A stretch of DNA of 64,000 bases, from assembly GCA_964598225.1 (NCBI GenBank), contig CAZRBG010000004.1:101867-165866 (forward strand), read 5' to 3'. Position 1 is the stretch's first letter; each line of letters starts with the position of its first letter. The stretch comes from SG8-4 sp964598225 (GTDB taxonomy: Bacteria; Planctomycetota; Phycisphaerae; Sedimentisphaerales; Anaerobacaceae). The notes under the pieces are model-generated. The model was not told the origin of the DNA, did not search any database, and saw only the letters and a program-made list of their open reading frames with translations. A program made the translations under genes and the position numbers. Below are positions 34,450 through 44,071 of this stretch, piece after piece.

Positions 34450-35088
34450 ATGAAACTACTTTATGTCAAAACTCTGGAAATCGATGAGATAAAAGTGATC
34501 GGGTTCGCTCGTTTTTGCGATCACAGAGGGTATTTCACGGAACACTATAGAAAAAGCGATTTTTGCAATCATCCCGAGATGGAGTTCATGAGGAATGTTT
34601 CATTTGTGCAGTGTAACGAGAGCTATTCTGCAAAGGGAACCGTTCGCGGACTTCATTTTCAGTGGAATCCTTATATGGGCAAGCTCGTTAGAACATTAGC
34701 CGGCAGAATGGTCGATATCATTTTGGATATAAGAAAAGGCTCCCCAACATTCGGCCGGATTATTCTTTATGACATGCCGGCGGATTCCACGGCGGACTCC
34801 AGTGAATGGATTTGGGTGCCGCCCGGATTTGCGCATGGGAATTTTTTCACCGAAGATACGACGATCGAATATTTTTGCTCGGGCGAATACAGTCCCGGCT
34901 GTGAAGCAGGGATATCGCCTTTGGCGGAAGACATCGACTGGTCGCTCTGCGATCCCGAATTAAAAACTATGTTCGACAACGTTACGGCAAGTACGAATCT
35001 CATCACTGACAAGGATCGAAACGGTTACTCCGTCACTGCCTGGAGGGACTGTGAACACTCCGACAATTTCATATACGGGACAGTGTGA
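34450..35088 (+). CDS. dTDP-4-dehydrorhamnose 3,5-epimerase-like protein
   Basis: The 212-residue protein has the RmlC cupin pattern: DHRGYFTEHY, SYSAKGTVRGLHFQW (with the catalytic His in LHF), GKLVRTLAG, and VPPGFAHGNFF. RmlC converts the 4-keto sugar nucleotide by epimerising C3 and C5. Length (about 180-200 in the family) is slightly above usual because of a C-terminal tail. It lies immediately ahead of an RmlD-like reductase and a third sugar-nucleotide dehydratase/epimerase. RmlA and RmlB are absent in this window, so they are elsewhere or the enzyme acts on another nucleotide sugar. Confidence 0.88.
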   Translation: MKLLYVKTLEIDEIKVIGFARFCDHRGYFTEHYRKSDFCNHPEMEFMRNVSFVQCNESYSAKGTVRGLHFQWNPYMGKLVRTLAGRMVDIILDIRKGSPTFGRIILYDMPADSTADSSEWIWVPPGFAHGNFFTEDTTIEYFCSGEYSPGCEAGISPLAEDIDWSLCDPELKTMFDNVTASTNLITDKDRNGYSVTAWRDCEHSDNFIYGTV

Positions 35089-35115
35089 GAGCGTACGATT
35101 CTGGAGGATTATACA

Positions 35116-35856
35116 GTGGATCATTCAAGAGTTATTTTCACGGGGGGAAGCGGGCTGTTAGGTTCGGCGTTCAAGAAGGTCTTGCCCGGCCTGGCCTACC
35201 CGTCTTCAGCAGAGTTTGACGTTCTGCGATATGATCAAATGGAAGAATACGTACAGGCGCACGGCTTTGAGCAACTGGTACATGCTGCGGCGTTTACCTC
35301 TCCGCCGATGGTCGACAATGATCCTATGACGGCTCTGGACGTTAATATTGTCGGAACGGCGAATATCGTAAAACTGTGCGCAAAGTTCGATGCAAGACTC
35401 CTTTATATCTGCACCGACTATGTGTTCAAGGGTGATAAAGGCAACTACAAGGAGGACGATCCGGTGCTTCCGGTGAACAAATATGCCTGGTCCAAGCTCG
35501 GCGGTGAATGTGCGGCCAGATTGTACGACAAGTCTCTGGTGATCAGAACGTCATTCGGTCCCGATGTTTTTCCGTACGAGAAAGCTTTCGTCGATCAGTG
35601 GACGAGCAGGCAGAGCGTTTCAGCGATCGCCCGGAAGATTGGCAAATTGATCGACAAAGATATTCTGGGTGTGATGCATGTTTGTGGTGAGAGGAAGACG
35701 GTTTTCGAGTATGCAAAAAGTCTCGATAAGTCGAAGGATATTGGTAAACTCTCCGTCGATGATGTTGGTTTCGATGTTCCATTCGATACCTCACTGAACT
35801 GCGACAGGTACAAAGCATTGGTAGGTGGAGAGTGCTGGGCGGAGGACGTACAATGA
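35116..35856 (+). CDS. RmlD-like sugar nucleotide reductase (SDR)
   Basis: The 246-residue product is an extended-type short-chain dehydrogenase with the NAD(P)-binding GGSGLLGSAF and the motif YAWSKLGGE, holding the catalytic Tyr and Lys. Also visible are VHAAAFTSPPMVDNDP and DYVFKGDKG of the RmlD family (dTDP-4-dehydrorhamnose reductase). The typical enzyme has about 290 residues, so this copy is short at the C-terminal end. Translation starts at a GTG after GGAGG. It shares ATGA with the following epimerase gene. Confidence 0.85.
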   Translation: MDHSRVIFTGGSGLLGSAFKKVLPGLAYPSSAEFDVLRYDQMEEYVQAHGFEQLVHAAAFTSPPMVDNDPMTALDVNIVGTANIVKLCAKFDARLLYICTDYVFKGDKGNYKEDDPVLPVNKYAWSKLGGECAARLYDKSLVIRTSFGPDVFPYEKAFVDQWTSRQSVSAIARKIGKLIDKDILGVMHVCGERKTVFEYAKSLDKSKDIGKLSVDDVGFDVPFDTSLNCDRYKALVGGECWAEDVQ

Positions 35857-36809
35857 GAATTTTGATTGCAGGCGGCGCAGGTTATATTGGCTCTTATCTA
35901 ATTCCGGTTCTACTTGAGCGTGGATATGACGTTGACGTGGTTGATTTGATGTGGTTTGGGAATTTTCTTCCCGAGAACGTGAAGGTGGCCAAACGCGACC
36001 TCTTTTGTTGCACGGAAAAAGACCTTGACATATATGATCAAATCATCTTCCTGGCGGGCCTTTCCAACGATCCGATGGCGGAATATGATCCATCGAAGAA
36101 TTTCATTTTTAACGCGGCTTTACCCTCCTATCTCGCCTTCACCGCAAAAAAAGCCGGAGTTCGACGTTTCATTTACGCTTCGTCCTGTTCGGTCTATGGC
36201 TATACCGTGAATGAACTCTACGATGAAGACAGCCCGACGACGTGCAACTATCCCTATGGAATTTCCAAGCTCCAGGGTGAGCGAGGTGTTATCCAGCTCC
36301 AAGATGAGGATTTTTCAGTAATTGCTCTTCGCAAAGGTACGGTCAGCGGTTTTAGTCCTCGTATGCGGCTTGATTTGATCGTAAATACGATGTTCAAATT
36401 TGCGATGAGCGAGAAGCATATCACGGTGAACAATCCATCGATCTGGCGTCCCATTCTTGATATCCGAGATGCTGCCAACGCCTATTTGCGTGCCGTCCAG
36501 GCGGATTACTCCACAAGCGGCGTTTTCAATGTAGCCTCGGACAATTATACGGTGGGTCAGGTTGGCGATATAGTGAAATACGAAGTTGAGCGTCTCACAG
36601 ACGAAAAGATTGGCATTACGATCAAGCAAATTGAGGATTTTCGCAATTACAAAGTCTCCATGGATAAAGCAAAGACTTATTTGGGTTTTCGCCCGCAGTA
36701 TTCGATAAGAGATACCATAGACAGTCTGTACGCGAATCGTGCTGTCTTTGAAGACTACAACAATGACGGATTTTACAACATCAGGGTCTTCACGGGGCTT
36801 AGTATATAA
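35853..36809 (+). CDS. NAD-dependent epimerase/dehydratase
   Basis: The 318-residue protein has the Rossmann motif AGGAGYIGSYL, ASSCSVYGY, and the catalytic YPYGISK (Tyr and Lys three residues apart). These place it among extended SDR sugar-nucleotide epimerases or 4,6-dehydratases. Its start overlaps the RmlD-like gene's stop by four bases. The substrate is not predictable from the motifs alone; it could be a UDP- or GDP-sugar. Confidence 0.88.
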   Translation: MRILIAGGAGYIGSYLIPVLLERGYDVDVVDLMWFGNFLPENVKVAKRDLFCCTEKDLDIYDQIIFLAGLSNDPMAEYDPSKNFIFNAALPSYLAFTAKKAGVRRFIYASSCSVYGYTVNELYDEDSPTTCNYPYGISKLQGERGVIQLQDEDFSVIALRKGTVSGFSPRMRLDLIVNTMFKFAMSEKHITVNNPSIWRPILDIRDAANAYLRAVQADYSTSGVFNVASDNYTVGQVGDIVKYEVERLTDEKIGITIKQIEDFRNYKVSMDKAKTYLGFRPQYSIRDTIDSLYANRAVFEDYNNDGFYNIRVFTGLSI

Positions 36810-36852
36810 TAAACCCGCACGGATGTATCCGAAATTACAAGGCCGATCACTT

Positions 36853-37890
36853 ATGCAAGAAAACAATGAGCGCAAACCAGAAACGGCTGGGATAGACGTG
36901 TCGATCGTTATAGTTGCGTGGAATGTTCGACAATTCATGTACAATTGTCTCAAGTCGGTCTATGACGAGACTCGAGGGATTCGCTTCGAGGTCATATACG
37001 TGGACAATGCTTCGGCCGATGGAAGCGTCGAGATGGTGAAAAGCAAGTTTCCCGACGTTAGAATTATAGAAAACCAAAAAAACGAAGGATTTATAAAAGC
37101 CAATAACCAGGCTATTGAAGTGAGTCGGGGAAGATATGTTCTGCTATTAAACTCAGACACGGTCGTTCTGGACAATGCAATAGCAAAAACCGTGAAGTTT
37201 GCGGATGAACATCCGGATGCCGCCGTAGTTGGCTGCAGGGTCTTAAATCCCGACAGGACTCTGCAGAGAAGTTGTTTCATGTATCCTTCCATATTGAATA
37301 TGTTTTTAGCCGCGACGTACCTCTACAAAATCTTTCCAAGGAGCAGAATTTTTGGAAGACCCGAAATGACCTGGTGGGATTTCAATGAGGTTAAAGAAGT
37401 GGAAACCGTGTGCGGTTGTTTTTCCCTGGTGCGTAAAGAAGCCATAGACCAGACAGGCCTCATGGACGAAACCTACTTCGTGTATGCGGACGATCCCGAC
37501 TGGTGTTATCGCTTCAAGAAAAATGACTGGAAGATCCTGTTTACACCAAACGCTGAAATAGTTCACTACGGAGGCCAAACCACAAAACAAATGCCCAGAC
37601 AGTTCTCGTTGCAGTTGCGCGGGAGCATCTTGATCTTCATGAGAATTCACAGAAGCTGGCTGACATTCCACATAGCTCGGCTATTTACAGCGTTATTCTT
37701 CCTTTTGAGAGTTCCTTATTGGATTTTCAATGCTTTACTTCACAAAAGTAGCCGAGAAAGGTCAATGAATATCGCAGGAACTTACTTAATAGGTGGTGTT
37801 TATTGTTTGATAGGTTGGAAAAGACTCTTATTGAATAGAGATGTAATTGATGAAAGGCTTCGGGAAAGAAGCCGTTCGATCAGGACTTAG
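36853..37890 (+). CDS. Family 2 glycosyltransferase (rhamnosyltransferase-like)
   Basis: The 345-residue protein has a GT2 (GT-A) domain: VSIVIVAWNVRQFM, VIYVDNASADGS, NSDTVVL with the metal-binding Asp-X-Asp-like residues, and a C-terminal pair of membrane-adjacent helices near 275-330. It resembles the WbbL-type rhamnosyltransferases. I placed the start at the ATG at 36853; the frame is open to 36739, but the upstream part runs into the end of the previous gene. It probably adds one sugar to the undecaprenyl-linked unit. Confidence 0.85.
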   Translation: MQENNERKPETAGIDVSIVIVAWNVRQFMYNCLKSVYDETRGIRFEVIYVDNASADGSVEMVKSKFPDVRIIENQKNEGFIKANNQAIEVSRGRYVLLLNSDTVVLDNAIAKTVKFADEHPDAAVVGCRVLNPDRTLQRSCFMYPSILNMFLAATYLYKIFPRSRIFGRPEMTWWDFNEVKEVETVCGCFSLVRKEAIDQTGLMDETYFVYADDPDWCYRFKKNDWKILFTPNAEIVHYGGQTTKQMPRQFSLQLRGSILIFMRIHRSWLTFHIARLFTALFFLLRVPYWIFNALLHKSSRERSMNIAGTYLIGGVYCLIGWKRLLLNRDVIDERLRERSRSIRT

Positions 37891-39094
37891 GCGTTCTTTG
37901 GCGGCCCGGGCGAAAATGGAATATGACGAGAACATCGACGTACTCTGCTTTGGCGGTGAGGACTGGTGGTATCACAATCGCGGCCACTTCGACATGCAGT
38001 TGATGAAACGCTTTGCGCGAAGAGGTACGGTGCTTTACGTCAACTCAATCGTTATGGCCAAGCCAACCATTGCCGACAGGAAGAAATTCATGGAAAAACT
38101 CGTTCGCAAAGCCAGGAGTATGTTTACCGGGCTCAAGAGTTCGGGTGTTGGATTCTGGGTCTATAGCCCGGTTGTTCTGCCCGTGCATCACATATCGTGG
38201 GCAAGGCCGTTCAATCAGACCGTGCTTAGATATCAGATACGCCGTGTCATGCGAAAGCTCGGCATGAGCGATTCGGTGGTGTGGATTGTAAATCCGGTGG
38301 CCTGTGACACCGTGCTGAAAATCAGGAGAAACAAGCTGATTTATCAGCGGACGGATCGTCACGAAGAGTATCCGAATGTCGATATGCAGACTATAATCGA
38401 CTACGATCGAAAACTGAAAGCCGAAGCCGACTTGACGGTCTTTGTAAATGCTCTTCTCTACGACCAGGAGGCGCGCCAGTGCAAGAACGCCGTCTATCTG
38501 GACCACGGCGTAGACTTCGATGCGTTCAGCTCGGCCCGGGACAACCCTGAGAAACCCGAAGATATAGCTTGCATTGACGGTCCCATTGCCGGATATTTCG
38601 GTGCCATTGATCCGCACAAACTTGATGTTAAGTTTGTCGAGACCATAGCCGAGCTGTCGCCGGAGATTTCATTTGTATTTGTCGGCAAGGTTTCCAATGA
38701 GTTCGTTCACCTGGCCGAGAGAAGGAACGTATGGTTTCTCGGTCAAAAGCCTTACGACCAGATGCCGGATTACGGCAAATCTTTCGACGTGGCGATTCTC
38801 CCCTGGAGGAAGAATCTCTGGACCGAGGCTGCCAACCCCATCAAACTAAAAGAGTATCTGGCCCTCGGCAAGCCGATCGTCAGCACATCTGCTTTCAGCG
38901 AGGTGCAAAAATATCGTGATGTGATAAGTGTTGCCGACACGCCGGCGGAATTCGCTCGGAGCGTCCTGAATTCCGCCGGGGACAATAGTCCCGAAAAAAT
39001 CGCCGCCAGGAGAAGAAGAGTCGAGCACGCGTCGTGGGACGCCAAGGCGGAAGAAGTTTTGACTGCGATATTCGGAAAGGAAAATCACGCGTGA
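37850..39094 (+). CDS. GT4-like glycosyltransferase
   Basis: The 414-residue protein has the GT-B fold: an N-terminal domain with CFGGEDWWYHNRGHF, a linker, and a C-terminal half with IAGYFGAIDPHKLDVKFV, FVFVGKV, FLGQKPYDQMPDYGKSFDVAILPW, and ANPIKLKEYLALGKPIVST, the donor-binding region. The start at 37850 overlaps the GT2 gene's end by 41 bases. An ATG at 37916 after that stop is an alternative and would remove only 22 poorly conserved residues. It likely extends the repeat unit. The acceptor and donor are unknown. Confidence 0.83.
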   Translation: MKGFGKEAVRSGLRRSLAARAKMEYDENIDVLCFGGEDWWYHNRGHFDMQLMKRFARRGTVLYVNSIVMAKPTIADRKKFMEKLVRKARSMFTGLKSSGVGFWVYSPVVLPVHHISWARPFNQTVLRYQIRRVMRKLGMSDSVVWIVNPVACDTVLKIRRNKLIYQRTDRHEEYPNVDMQTIIDYDRKLKAEADLTVFVNALLYDQEARQCKNAVYLDHGVDFDAFSSARDNPEKPEDIACIDGPIAGYFGAIDPHKLDVKFVETIAELSPEISFVFVGKVSNEFVHLAERRNVWFLGQKPYDQMPDYGKSFDVAILPWRKNLWTEAANPIKLKEYLALGKPIVSTSAFSEVQKYRDVISVADTPAEFARSVLNSAGDNSPEKIAARRRRVEHASWDAKAEEVLTAIFGKENHA

Positions 39095-39142
39095 TGCTTT
39101 TGTCCGTGCTGTTTTTCGGTGTCCGTAGAGGTGAGGTGGGTG

Positions 39143-39610
39143 ATGAAGGATTTCAGACAAATACGTGTATGTCTGGCCGCTTCGGCGGGGGGACATCTTA
39201 CCCAGTTGCTCAGTACTAAGGGAGCCTGGGACCGTCACGATGTATTCATTGTAACCACGAGGGATTTGGTCAAGAGAAGCCTGCGCGACTTCGGTTGTGT
39301 ATATGTTGTTGGCGAGTGCAATCGTAATTATCCCTTGCGCATCGTTAAGGTGCTGATTAAGTGCATTCGAATCACCTTTCATGAGAAGTATGATATAGTT
39401 TTCAGCACCGGGGCTGCGGTGGGATGCATTATGTGCTTTCTCGGCAAATTGCGCGGCGCGAGAGTGATTTGGCTGGACAGTATAACCAACGTTGAGAAAA
39501 TGTCGCTTTCGGGTCGATTGGTCAGGCGTATAGCGGATCTCTGTCTGGTTCAATGGCCCGAGCTGGTAGAGAAATATGACGGAGTTGAGTATATGGGTTC
39601 GGTGATATGA
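39143..39610 (+). CDS. PssD/ALG14-like glycosyltransferase subunit
   Basis: The 155-residue product resembles the membrane-anchor subunit of bipartite glycosyltransferases (ALG14/PssD/Cps14F). The N-terminal ASAGGHLTQLL is the family signature, with VFSTGAAVGCIMCFLGKL and VIWLDSIT further on. In these systems ALG14 recruits the catalytic ALG13-like subunit to the membrane. The ALG13-like gene follows with a four-base overlap (ATGA), as expected. A GAGGTGG precedes the ATG at 39143. Confidence 0.88.
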   Translation: MKDFRQIRVCLAASAGGHLTQLLSTKGAWDRHDVFIVTTRDLVKRSLRDFGCVYVVGECNRNYPLRIVKVLIKCIRITFHEKYDIVFSTGAAVGCIMCFLGKLRGARVIWLDSITNVEKMSLSGRLVRRIADLCLVQWPELVEKYDGVEYMGSVI

Positions 39611-40104
39611 TATTTCTGACTGTGGGGACTGTGTATCCGTTTGATCGTTTGGTCAGAGCCGTGGACGAGGCTGTTGAGCGCAGTGGTTCTGCCGTTAAGA
39701 TATTCGCACAAATCGCTGACGGCTCGTACCGGCCGCACTGTTTTGAGGCCGTCTCATATCTTCAGAAAGACGAGTTTGACAGAAACATGCACGAAGCATC
39801 CTCAATCATTAGCCATGCCGGAATGGGGACGATCACAGCGGCATTAGAAAACAACAAACCGCTGCTTGTCATGCCGAGATTGCGTAAATATGGTGAACAT
39901 GTGAATGATCATCAAGTGGCGATTGCCAAGAAATTCGAGCAACTTGGTCATTTAATAACGGCGTGCAGTGGAGAAGAAGTTCCCGAGAAAATCAAAGCCC
40001 TGGATCGATTTGTGCCCACCGAACGCAAGAAATCCGTTGATGCGGTTACAGAAAGAATAGCAAGTTTCATACAACAGATTGTGCGGATGGAATCACTTGC
40101 ATAG
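39607..40104 (+). CDS. PssE/ALG13-like glycosyltransferase catalytic subunit
   Basis: The 165-residue protein matches the C-terminal domain of GT28 enzymes: MIFLTVGTVYPFDRLVRAVDE at the start, ISHAGMGTITAALENNKPLLVMPR (sugar-nucleotide binding) and YGEHVNDHQ. It probably completes the UDP-sugar transfer with the preceding ALG14-like subunit. The start overlaps that gene. The split two-gene arrangement is seen in several Gram-positive capsule loci and archaea. Confidence 0.9.
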   Translation: MIFLTVGTVYPFDRLVRAVDEAVERSGSAVKIFAQIADGSYRPHCFEAVSYLQKDEFDRNMHEASSIISHAGMGTITAALENNKPLLVMPRLRKYGEHVNDHQVAIAKKFEQLGHLITACSGEEVPEKIKALDRFVPTERKKSVDAVTERIASFIQQIVRMESLA

Positions 40105-40164
40105 CAATGGCCGGGCGATTGCAAGGGGGGTAACAGCTTTATAAAATGTTTAGGAGCGAATAAC

Positions 40165-41958
40165 ATGTTTCACAATCAAAGATCAGATCTGTCTAAAGAA
40201 GTATTGTCATGCTCAGTGGTTTGGCGACGACTCGGTTACATCAGATTGAAAGCGGCAGCGAAAGGATTGTTCGCCGGATTGGCGATCGCTCCTTTTTTCG
40301 TTTTCACGATGTATCTGCTGCTCGCCGATCCGTCGGGCGCTTTCTTCGAAAAAGCTTATGGGGGCACAAATGAGTTTGTGTCCGACGGCAACGCCCCCGG
40401 CGCCACGGCACAAGCCATTGCTCGATTTGACGTTGTGCCGTATCAGGTGTTCCACGACAACTTCGAGATCGGTGTCATAGCGTTTCATTATAACGGCATC
40501 CAGAGAGTTGAATTCGAGTACGAAACTCATTCCGGAGTCCAATCTGTCGATAAGACGGTTATGAGCCTGAATTCTCGCACCGGCGTATGCGAATATTGGA
40601 CTTCCTTGAATGCGACGGACTTCGAGGATGGGTTGGTTGCAGTAAAAGCTACTGTTTATCCGAATAACGGCATAGAGAGAGAACTTACCCTGGAACTCTA
40701 CGCCGACTCGGGCAAAACACTTAGGCGGAAAAAGGCGTTGCACGTCAGTTTGGACGGCAGTGATGAAAGCGGTGAAGGATCGCAGGCCAGGCCGTTTCGG
40801 AGTATCCGAAGGGCCCTCATTGCCGTGGGTGAGAATGTCTCTCGATACGACGGCAGCGAAATTATATTGATGGATCCGGGCTTGTATGATTTGAAAGGAC
40901 CCGGTTTGTCCGCAGAGAACAACATGTGGATCACAATTCACCCCGACAAGAGCCTGCATCGCGACGAAGTGGTCATAGCGCCGCAAATCCGTGAAAACAT
41001 CAGGACTCAAATACGCAGGTTGAGATTTTCTAATCTCACTTTTGACTTTAGTAAGGTCGGCCTGATCTATAAAGAAGATACCCACTGGCATTGGTACGAC
41101 AACTGTCACTGGTACCAGTCTGAGGGACCGAACATTTTGTATGAGGGGCAGTATTGGCCGGTGCGAAACGTAGGTTTCAACGGCTTCTACGTTACAGATT
41201 CAGTTGCAGAAGATATGCTCTACGGCTTCACCTTCTGTAATTTGGTTCGTGACTCACACTGCAGGAACATAACCGGCGATGTCTTCCAAATGAGCAGGAT
41301 GGTTGTCAATTGTACGGTTGACGAAGTGGACGGGACAGCGCTTGAACATCATACGGACTTATTCCAATGGTGGCGGTCAAACGAAAATATCATCGTCTAC
41401 GGCGTAAAAGCCACAAACATAGCCGGCGCCCAGAATCTATTCCTTGGCGGTGGGACCGGCGTCCCGTATGTGGATATTGCGGTTGTCAACGTCGCGGTCC
41501 AAAACACTCAGGATCGATCGGAACCTCCTTTCACACAATTCCAGGGTGGGCAAAAGCACGCACTGTTTATGCATGTAGCCAATCCGGGACAAAAATCTTA
41601 TTTTCGCGAAGATGCGGAGCCGCCATACACCGCACAGGATGTCAAGTTTGTTAACTGTATCTTTGAAACACTGTCGCTGGCTCGCTGGGGAGCCAAGGGG
41701 CTGCCGGACGGCGTGTCCGTTGAGTCATGTCATTTTGTGCGGGGTGATTTGCACGGGACCAGGCCGTCTGCCGGCGATATATCCGTCGTCGATGGACCGG
41801 CAAGCAGTTTCAGCTATGAAGGCCCGGGTGTCGCCGATATCATGGGAACGGGGACGGACATCCCCGGATTTAGCCATCCGAACGACGGCACGGTTGAGCA
41901 CGGCGCGCCCAGCAGAGGAGCGTTTCAATTCGAGGTAATAGAGGAAGAGGTTGAGTAA
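40165..41958 (+). CDS. Membrane-anchored parallel beta-helix protein
   Basis: The 597-residue protein has an N-terminal cytoplasmic tail, one membrane helix (about residues 33-54), and a periplasmic part. An Ig-like domain (about 75-190) precedes a right-handed parallel beta-helix (about 210-560), identified by the start GSDESGEGSQARPFRSIRRAL, typical of pectate-lyase-like helices, and by repeated NXT/N-rich rungs. Such proteins in polysaccharide clusters are often lyases, epimerases (AlgG-like) or acetyl/chain processing factors. No catalytic motif can be pinned down. It is the longest non-transferase gene in the middle of the cluster. Confidence 0.75.
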   Translation: MFHNQRSDLSKEVLSCSVVWRRLGYIRLKAAAKGLFAGLAIAPFFVFTMYLLLADPSGAFFEKAYGGTNEFVSDGNAPGATAQAIARFDVVPYQVFHDNFEIGVIAFHYNGIQRVEFEYETHSGVQSVDKTVMSLNSRTGVCEYWTSLNATDFEDGLVAVKATVYPNNGIERELTLELYADSGKTLRRKKALHVSLDGSDESGEGSQARPFRSIRRALIAVGENVSRYDGSEIILMDPGLYDLKGPGLSAENNMWITIHPDKSLHRDEVVIAPQIRENIRTQIRRLRFSNLTFDFSKVGLIYKEDTHWHWYDNCHWYQSEGPNILYEGQYWPVRNVGFNGFYVTDSVAEDMLYGFTFCNLVRDSHCRNITGDVFQMSRMVVNCTVDEVDGTALEHHTDLFQWWRSNENIIVYGVKATNIAGAQNLFLGGGTGVPYVDIAVVNVAVQNTQDRSEPPFTQFQGGQKHALFMHVANPGQKSYFREDAEPPYTAQDVKFVNCIFETLSLARWGAKGLPDGVSVESCHFVRGDLHGTRPSAGDISVVDGPASSFSYEGPGVADIMGTGTDIPGFSHPNDGTVEHGAPSRGAFQFEVIEEEVE

Positions 41959-41959
41959 A

Positions 41960-42586
41960 ATGCTACGCGACATAAAACAAACGACCGTATTCAAGAAAGT
42001 CGATGCCGTTACTCCGGGTTTTATCAGAGGACTGGTCAAAAGAGTATTTTGGAAAATAGTTCGTTTCTACAACAGGCACAGATACATAGAAACCGCGAAA
42101 TTCGCAGGATTTTCCTACGGCTTCCGTTTCGATCATACGAAGCCGCACCGCGTGAAGGTCGGAGAGAGAACCGTAACCGATGCCTTCAATGTGTGGAACG
42201 CGGATCTCGGCAATATTACGGTGGGTAGACAATGCTGGTTCGGCCTGTACAATATTGTAATGGGCCCCCTTGAGATTGGTGACAGGATATCAACCGGTCC
42301 GTACGTTATGATCCTCGGACCGAGACACCCTGATAAGGGCCAGGCGGCGAAGCAGCGCGACAGGACGATCATCGGAAACGACGTGTGGATAAGCTCGGGT
42401 TCCATTATTCTTTTTGGAGTAAATATAGGAGATAACGCCGTTATCAGCGCCGGCTCGGTTGTCACGAAAGACGTTCCCGCCGGAGCATTCGTCGGGGGCA
42501 ATCCGGCCAGGAATTTGTCCGGTTTTGTCAGGACAGCCTGGGAGTTGAACAGTGGTAAACCTAAAGCAAATGTTGCAAGTGAATAA
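41960..42586 (+). CDS. Hexapeptide-repeat acyltransferase
   Basis: The 208-residue product has a left-handed beta-helix in its C-terminal half: IGNDVWISSGSIILFGVNIGDNA, then SAGSVVTKDVPAGAFVGGNPAR, the usual end of the LbH acetyltransferase family (WcaF/Vat/NeuD-like). The His expected for catalysis is present in LGPRHPDKG. It probably O-acetylates a sugar. The start at 41960 follows AGAGG and lies directly after the stop of the beta-helix gene. Confidence 0.85.
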   Translation: MLRDIKQTTVFKKVDAVTPGFIRGLVKRVFWKIVRFYNRHRYIETAKFAGFSYGFRFDHTKPHRVKVGERTVTDAFNVWNADLGNITVGRQCWFGLYNIVMGPLEIGDRISTGPYVMILGPRHPDKGQAAKQRDRTIIGNDVWISSGSIILFGVNIGDNAVISAGSVVTKDVPAGAFVGGNPARNLSGFVRTAWELNSGKPKANVASE

Positions 42587-42679
42587 ATCGCTAAGGCATC
42601 GAACGGCCGGCATTTCCACGGTCAGTGTTCGTGCGGAATATTGTTTAATTCAGAAAAGAATGATTAGGAGGAGAAAAGG

Positions 42680-42937
42680 ATGGATACGGTGTCTTTAGTC
42701 CGGGACTTCGTAGTTGAAAATTTTCTGTTTGGCGATGGTAAAGTTCTCAAAGAGGACACATCGTTCATGGAAGAGGGCATCATAGATTCAACCGGGATTC
42801 TGGAGTTGGTTTTCTTCCTCGAGGAGACTTTTGACATAAGTGTGGCCGACACGGAGCTCGTCCCCGAAAACTTCGATAGTCTCAGCAGGATTTCAAAGTA
42901 TGTGGAGACAAAGACCCGGTCTGTACATAATCCCTGA
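42680..42937 (+). CDS. Acyl carrier protein
   Basis: The 85-residue protein has the four-helix ACP pattern with GIIDSTGILELVFFLEE, where Ser37 is the expected phosphopantetheine attachment site (DST replaces the more frequent DSL). A strong GGAGGAG ribosome site precedes the ATG. In exosortase-linked polysaccharide clusters a dedicated ACP occurs with an AMP-forming ligase and aminotransferase, both present downstream (47512 and 49277). The carried acyl or aminoacyl group is unknown. Confidence 0.9.
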   Translation: MDTVSLVRDFVVENFLFGDGKVLKEDTSFMEEGIIDSTGILELVFFLEETFDISVADTELVPENFDSLSRISKYVETKTRSVHNP

Positions 42938-43039
42938 CAAGAAGCATTTGAGTTGATGGTAAGGTGGCTCCGGGCGTCGATTGTCCCGATGGCAGCGTGC
43001 CATCAACTTGTGAAATCACAGTCTTTAAAAGGAGTTAAA

Positions 43040-44071
43040 GTGCCAATTGAAGTGTGCCTCGACAGTGTTAGCGAAATCGAATGGGAAAAGAGTTCCCGGG
43101 ACTTTGCGGATTACAGTATATATCAGACTTGTGCTTACCAGCAGGTTCGCGGCCGGACTGACGGGCAACAAGTTCGCCGGCTGGTGATTAGGGACGTTGA
43201 CGGCGAAATTTTGGCGATGTGCCAACTCCGTATTCTAAGCATTAAAGCAATTGGACTTAGAATCGGCTATGCACAATGGGCGCCACTTATCAGTAAGAAG
43301 GCCGAAATCTCTTCCAATCTGCTTGACGTATTTAGTCAATTGCGGGATTTGTGTTTCGGACTGGACATAAATGTCGTGCGGCTTGCCCCTAATGTAGTTG
43401 ACGACGCCGAAAGCCAAGAGGTAAAGGACGCACTCAAGAAAAGCGGTTTTCAAAGATTGCCGACCGTTTCACCCTATCATACGACGATATTGTCATTGGA
43501 TTCGGCCGAAAGTGATTTGAGGGAAGGCTTGCGCCAGAGCTGGCGGCGGATGTTGCGAAAAGCCGAAGCGGCCGGTGTCGAGATCAGGGAACAAAAAGGC
43601 CAATCACCTTTCCGGGTGCTTCAGGGTTTCTACGTGGAGCTGCTTCGAAAGAAAGGTTTCGACGGAGTTGATCCCAGTATCTTCTCCAGATCCCAGGCCG
43701 GATTGTCGGAATCCGAAAAGATAACCACACTGGTGGGATATCGCGACGATGAGCCGGTTACCGTACATGCAACCAGCAACCTGGGCGAAACCGGCGTTTT
43801 CCTGCTGTCGGCAAGCAGCGAAAAAGGTTATGAATGCAGAGCTTCGTATGTTGCCTGGTGGAAGGCCATAATTGGCTCCAAGAAAAAGGGAATGAGAAAG
43901 TACGATACGGGAGGGATAGACTTCGAGAAAGCTCCCGGCATTGCCCGTTTCAAAGCTGGAATCGGGGGGCAAGAGAAATTCTATATTGGCACCTATGAGG
44001 CGTACGCCAATCGCCGCGCTTCGGCTGTGTGGGGCGTGGCCAAAGGGCTTCATCGACTGATCAAAAAATAA
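43040..44071 (+). CDS. FemAB-like aminoacyl/acyl transferase
   Basis: The 343-residue product resembles the FemAB family found with exosortase/PEP-CTERM systems: YSIYQTCAYQQVRG near the N-terminus, LREGLRQSWRRMLRKAEAAGVEI in the middle and KKKGMRKYDTGGIDFEKAPGIARFKAGIGG near the end. This is the GNAT-like double fold that transfers amino acids from aminoacyl-tRNA or an acyl carrier to a sugar or peptide. I chose the GTG at 43040 after AAGGAG. The frame is open to 42953. It follows the ACP gene and precedes a second, related gene, so ACP-dependent transfer is plausible but inferred. Confidence 0.82.
   Translation: MPIEVCLDSVSEIEWEKSSRDFADYSIYQTCAYQQVRGRTDGQQVRRLVIRDVDGEILAMCQLRILSIKAIGLRIGYAQWAPLISKKAEISSNLLDVFSQLRDLCFGLDINVVRLAPNVVDDAESQEVKDALKKSGFQRLPTVSPYHTTILSLDSAESDLREGLRQSWRRMLRKAEAAGVEIREQKGQSPFRVLQGFYVELLRKKGFDGVDPSIFSRSQAGLSESEKITTLVGYRDDEPVTVHATSNLGETGVFLLSASSEKGYECRASYVAWWKAIIGSKKKGMRKYDTGGIDFEKAPGIARFKAGIGGQEKFYIGTYEAYANRRASAVWGVAKGLHRLIKK

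Noticed and set aside
38846..39553. Minus-strand frame of 235 codons
   Set aside because: It overlaps the GT4 and ALG14-like genes, which have clear family motifs.
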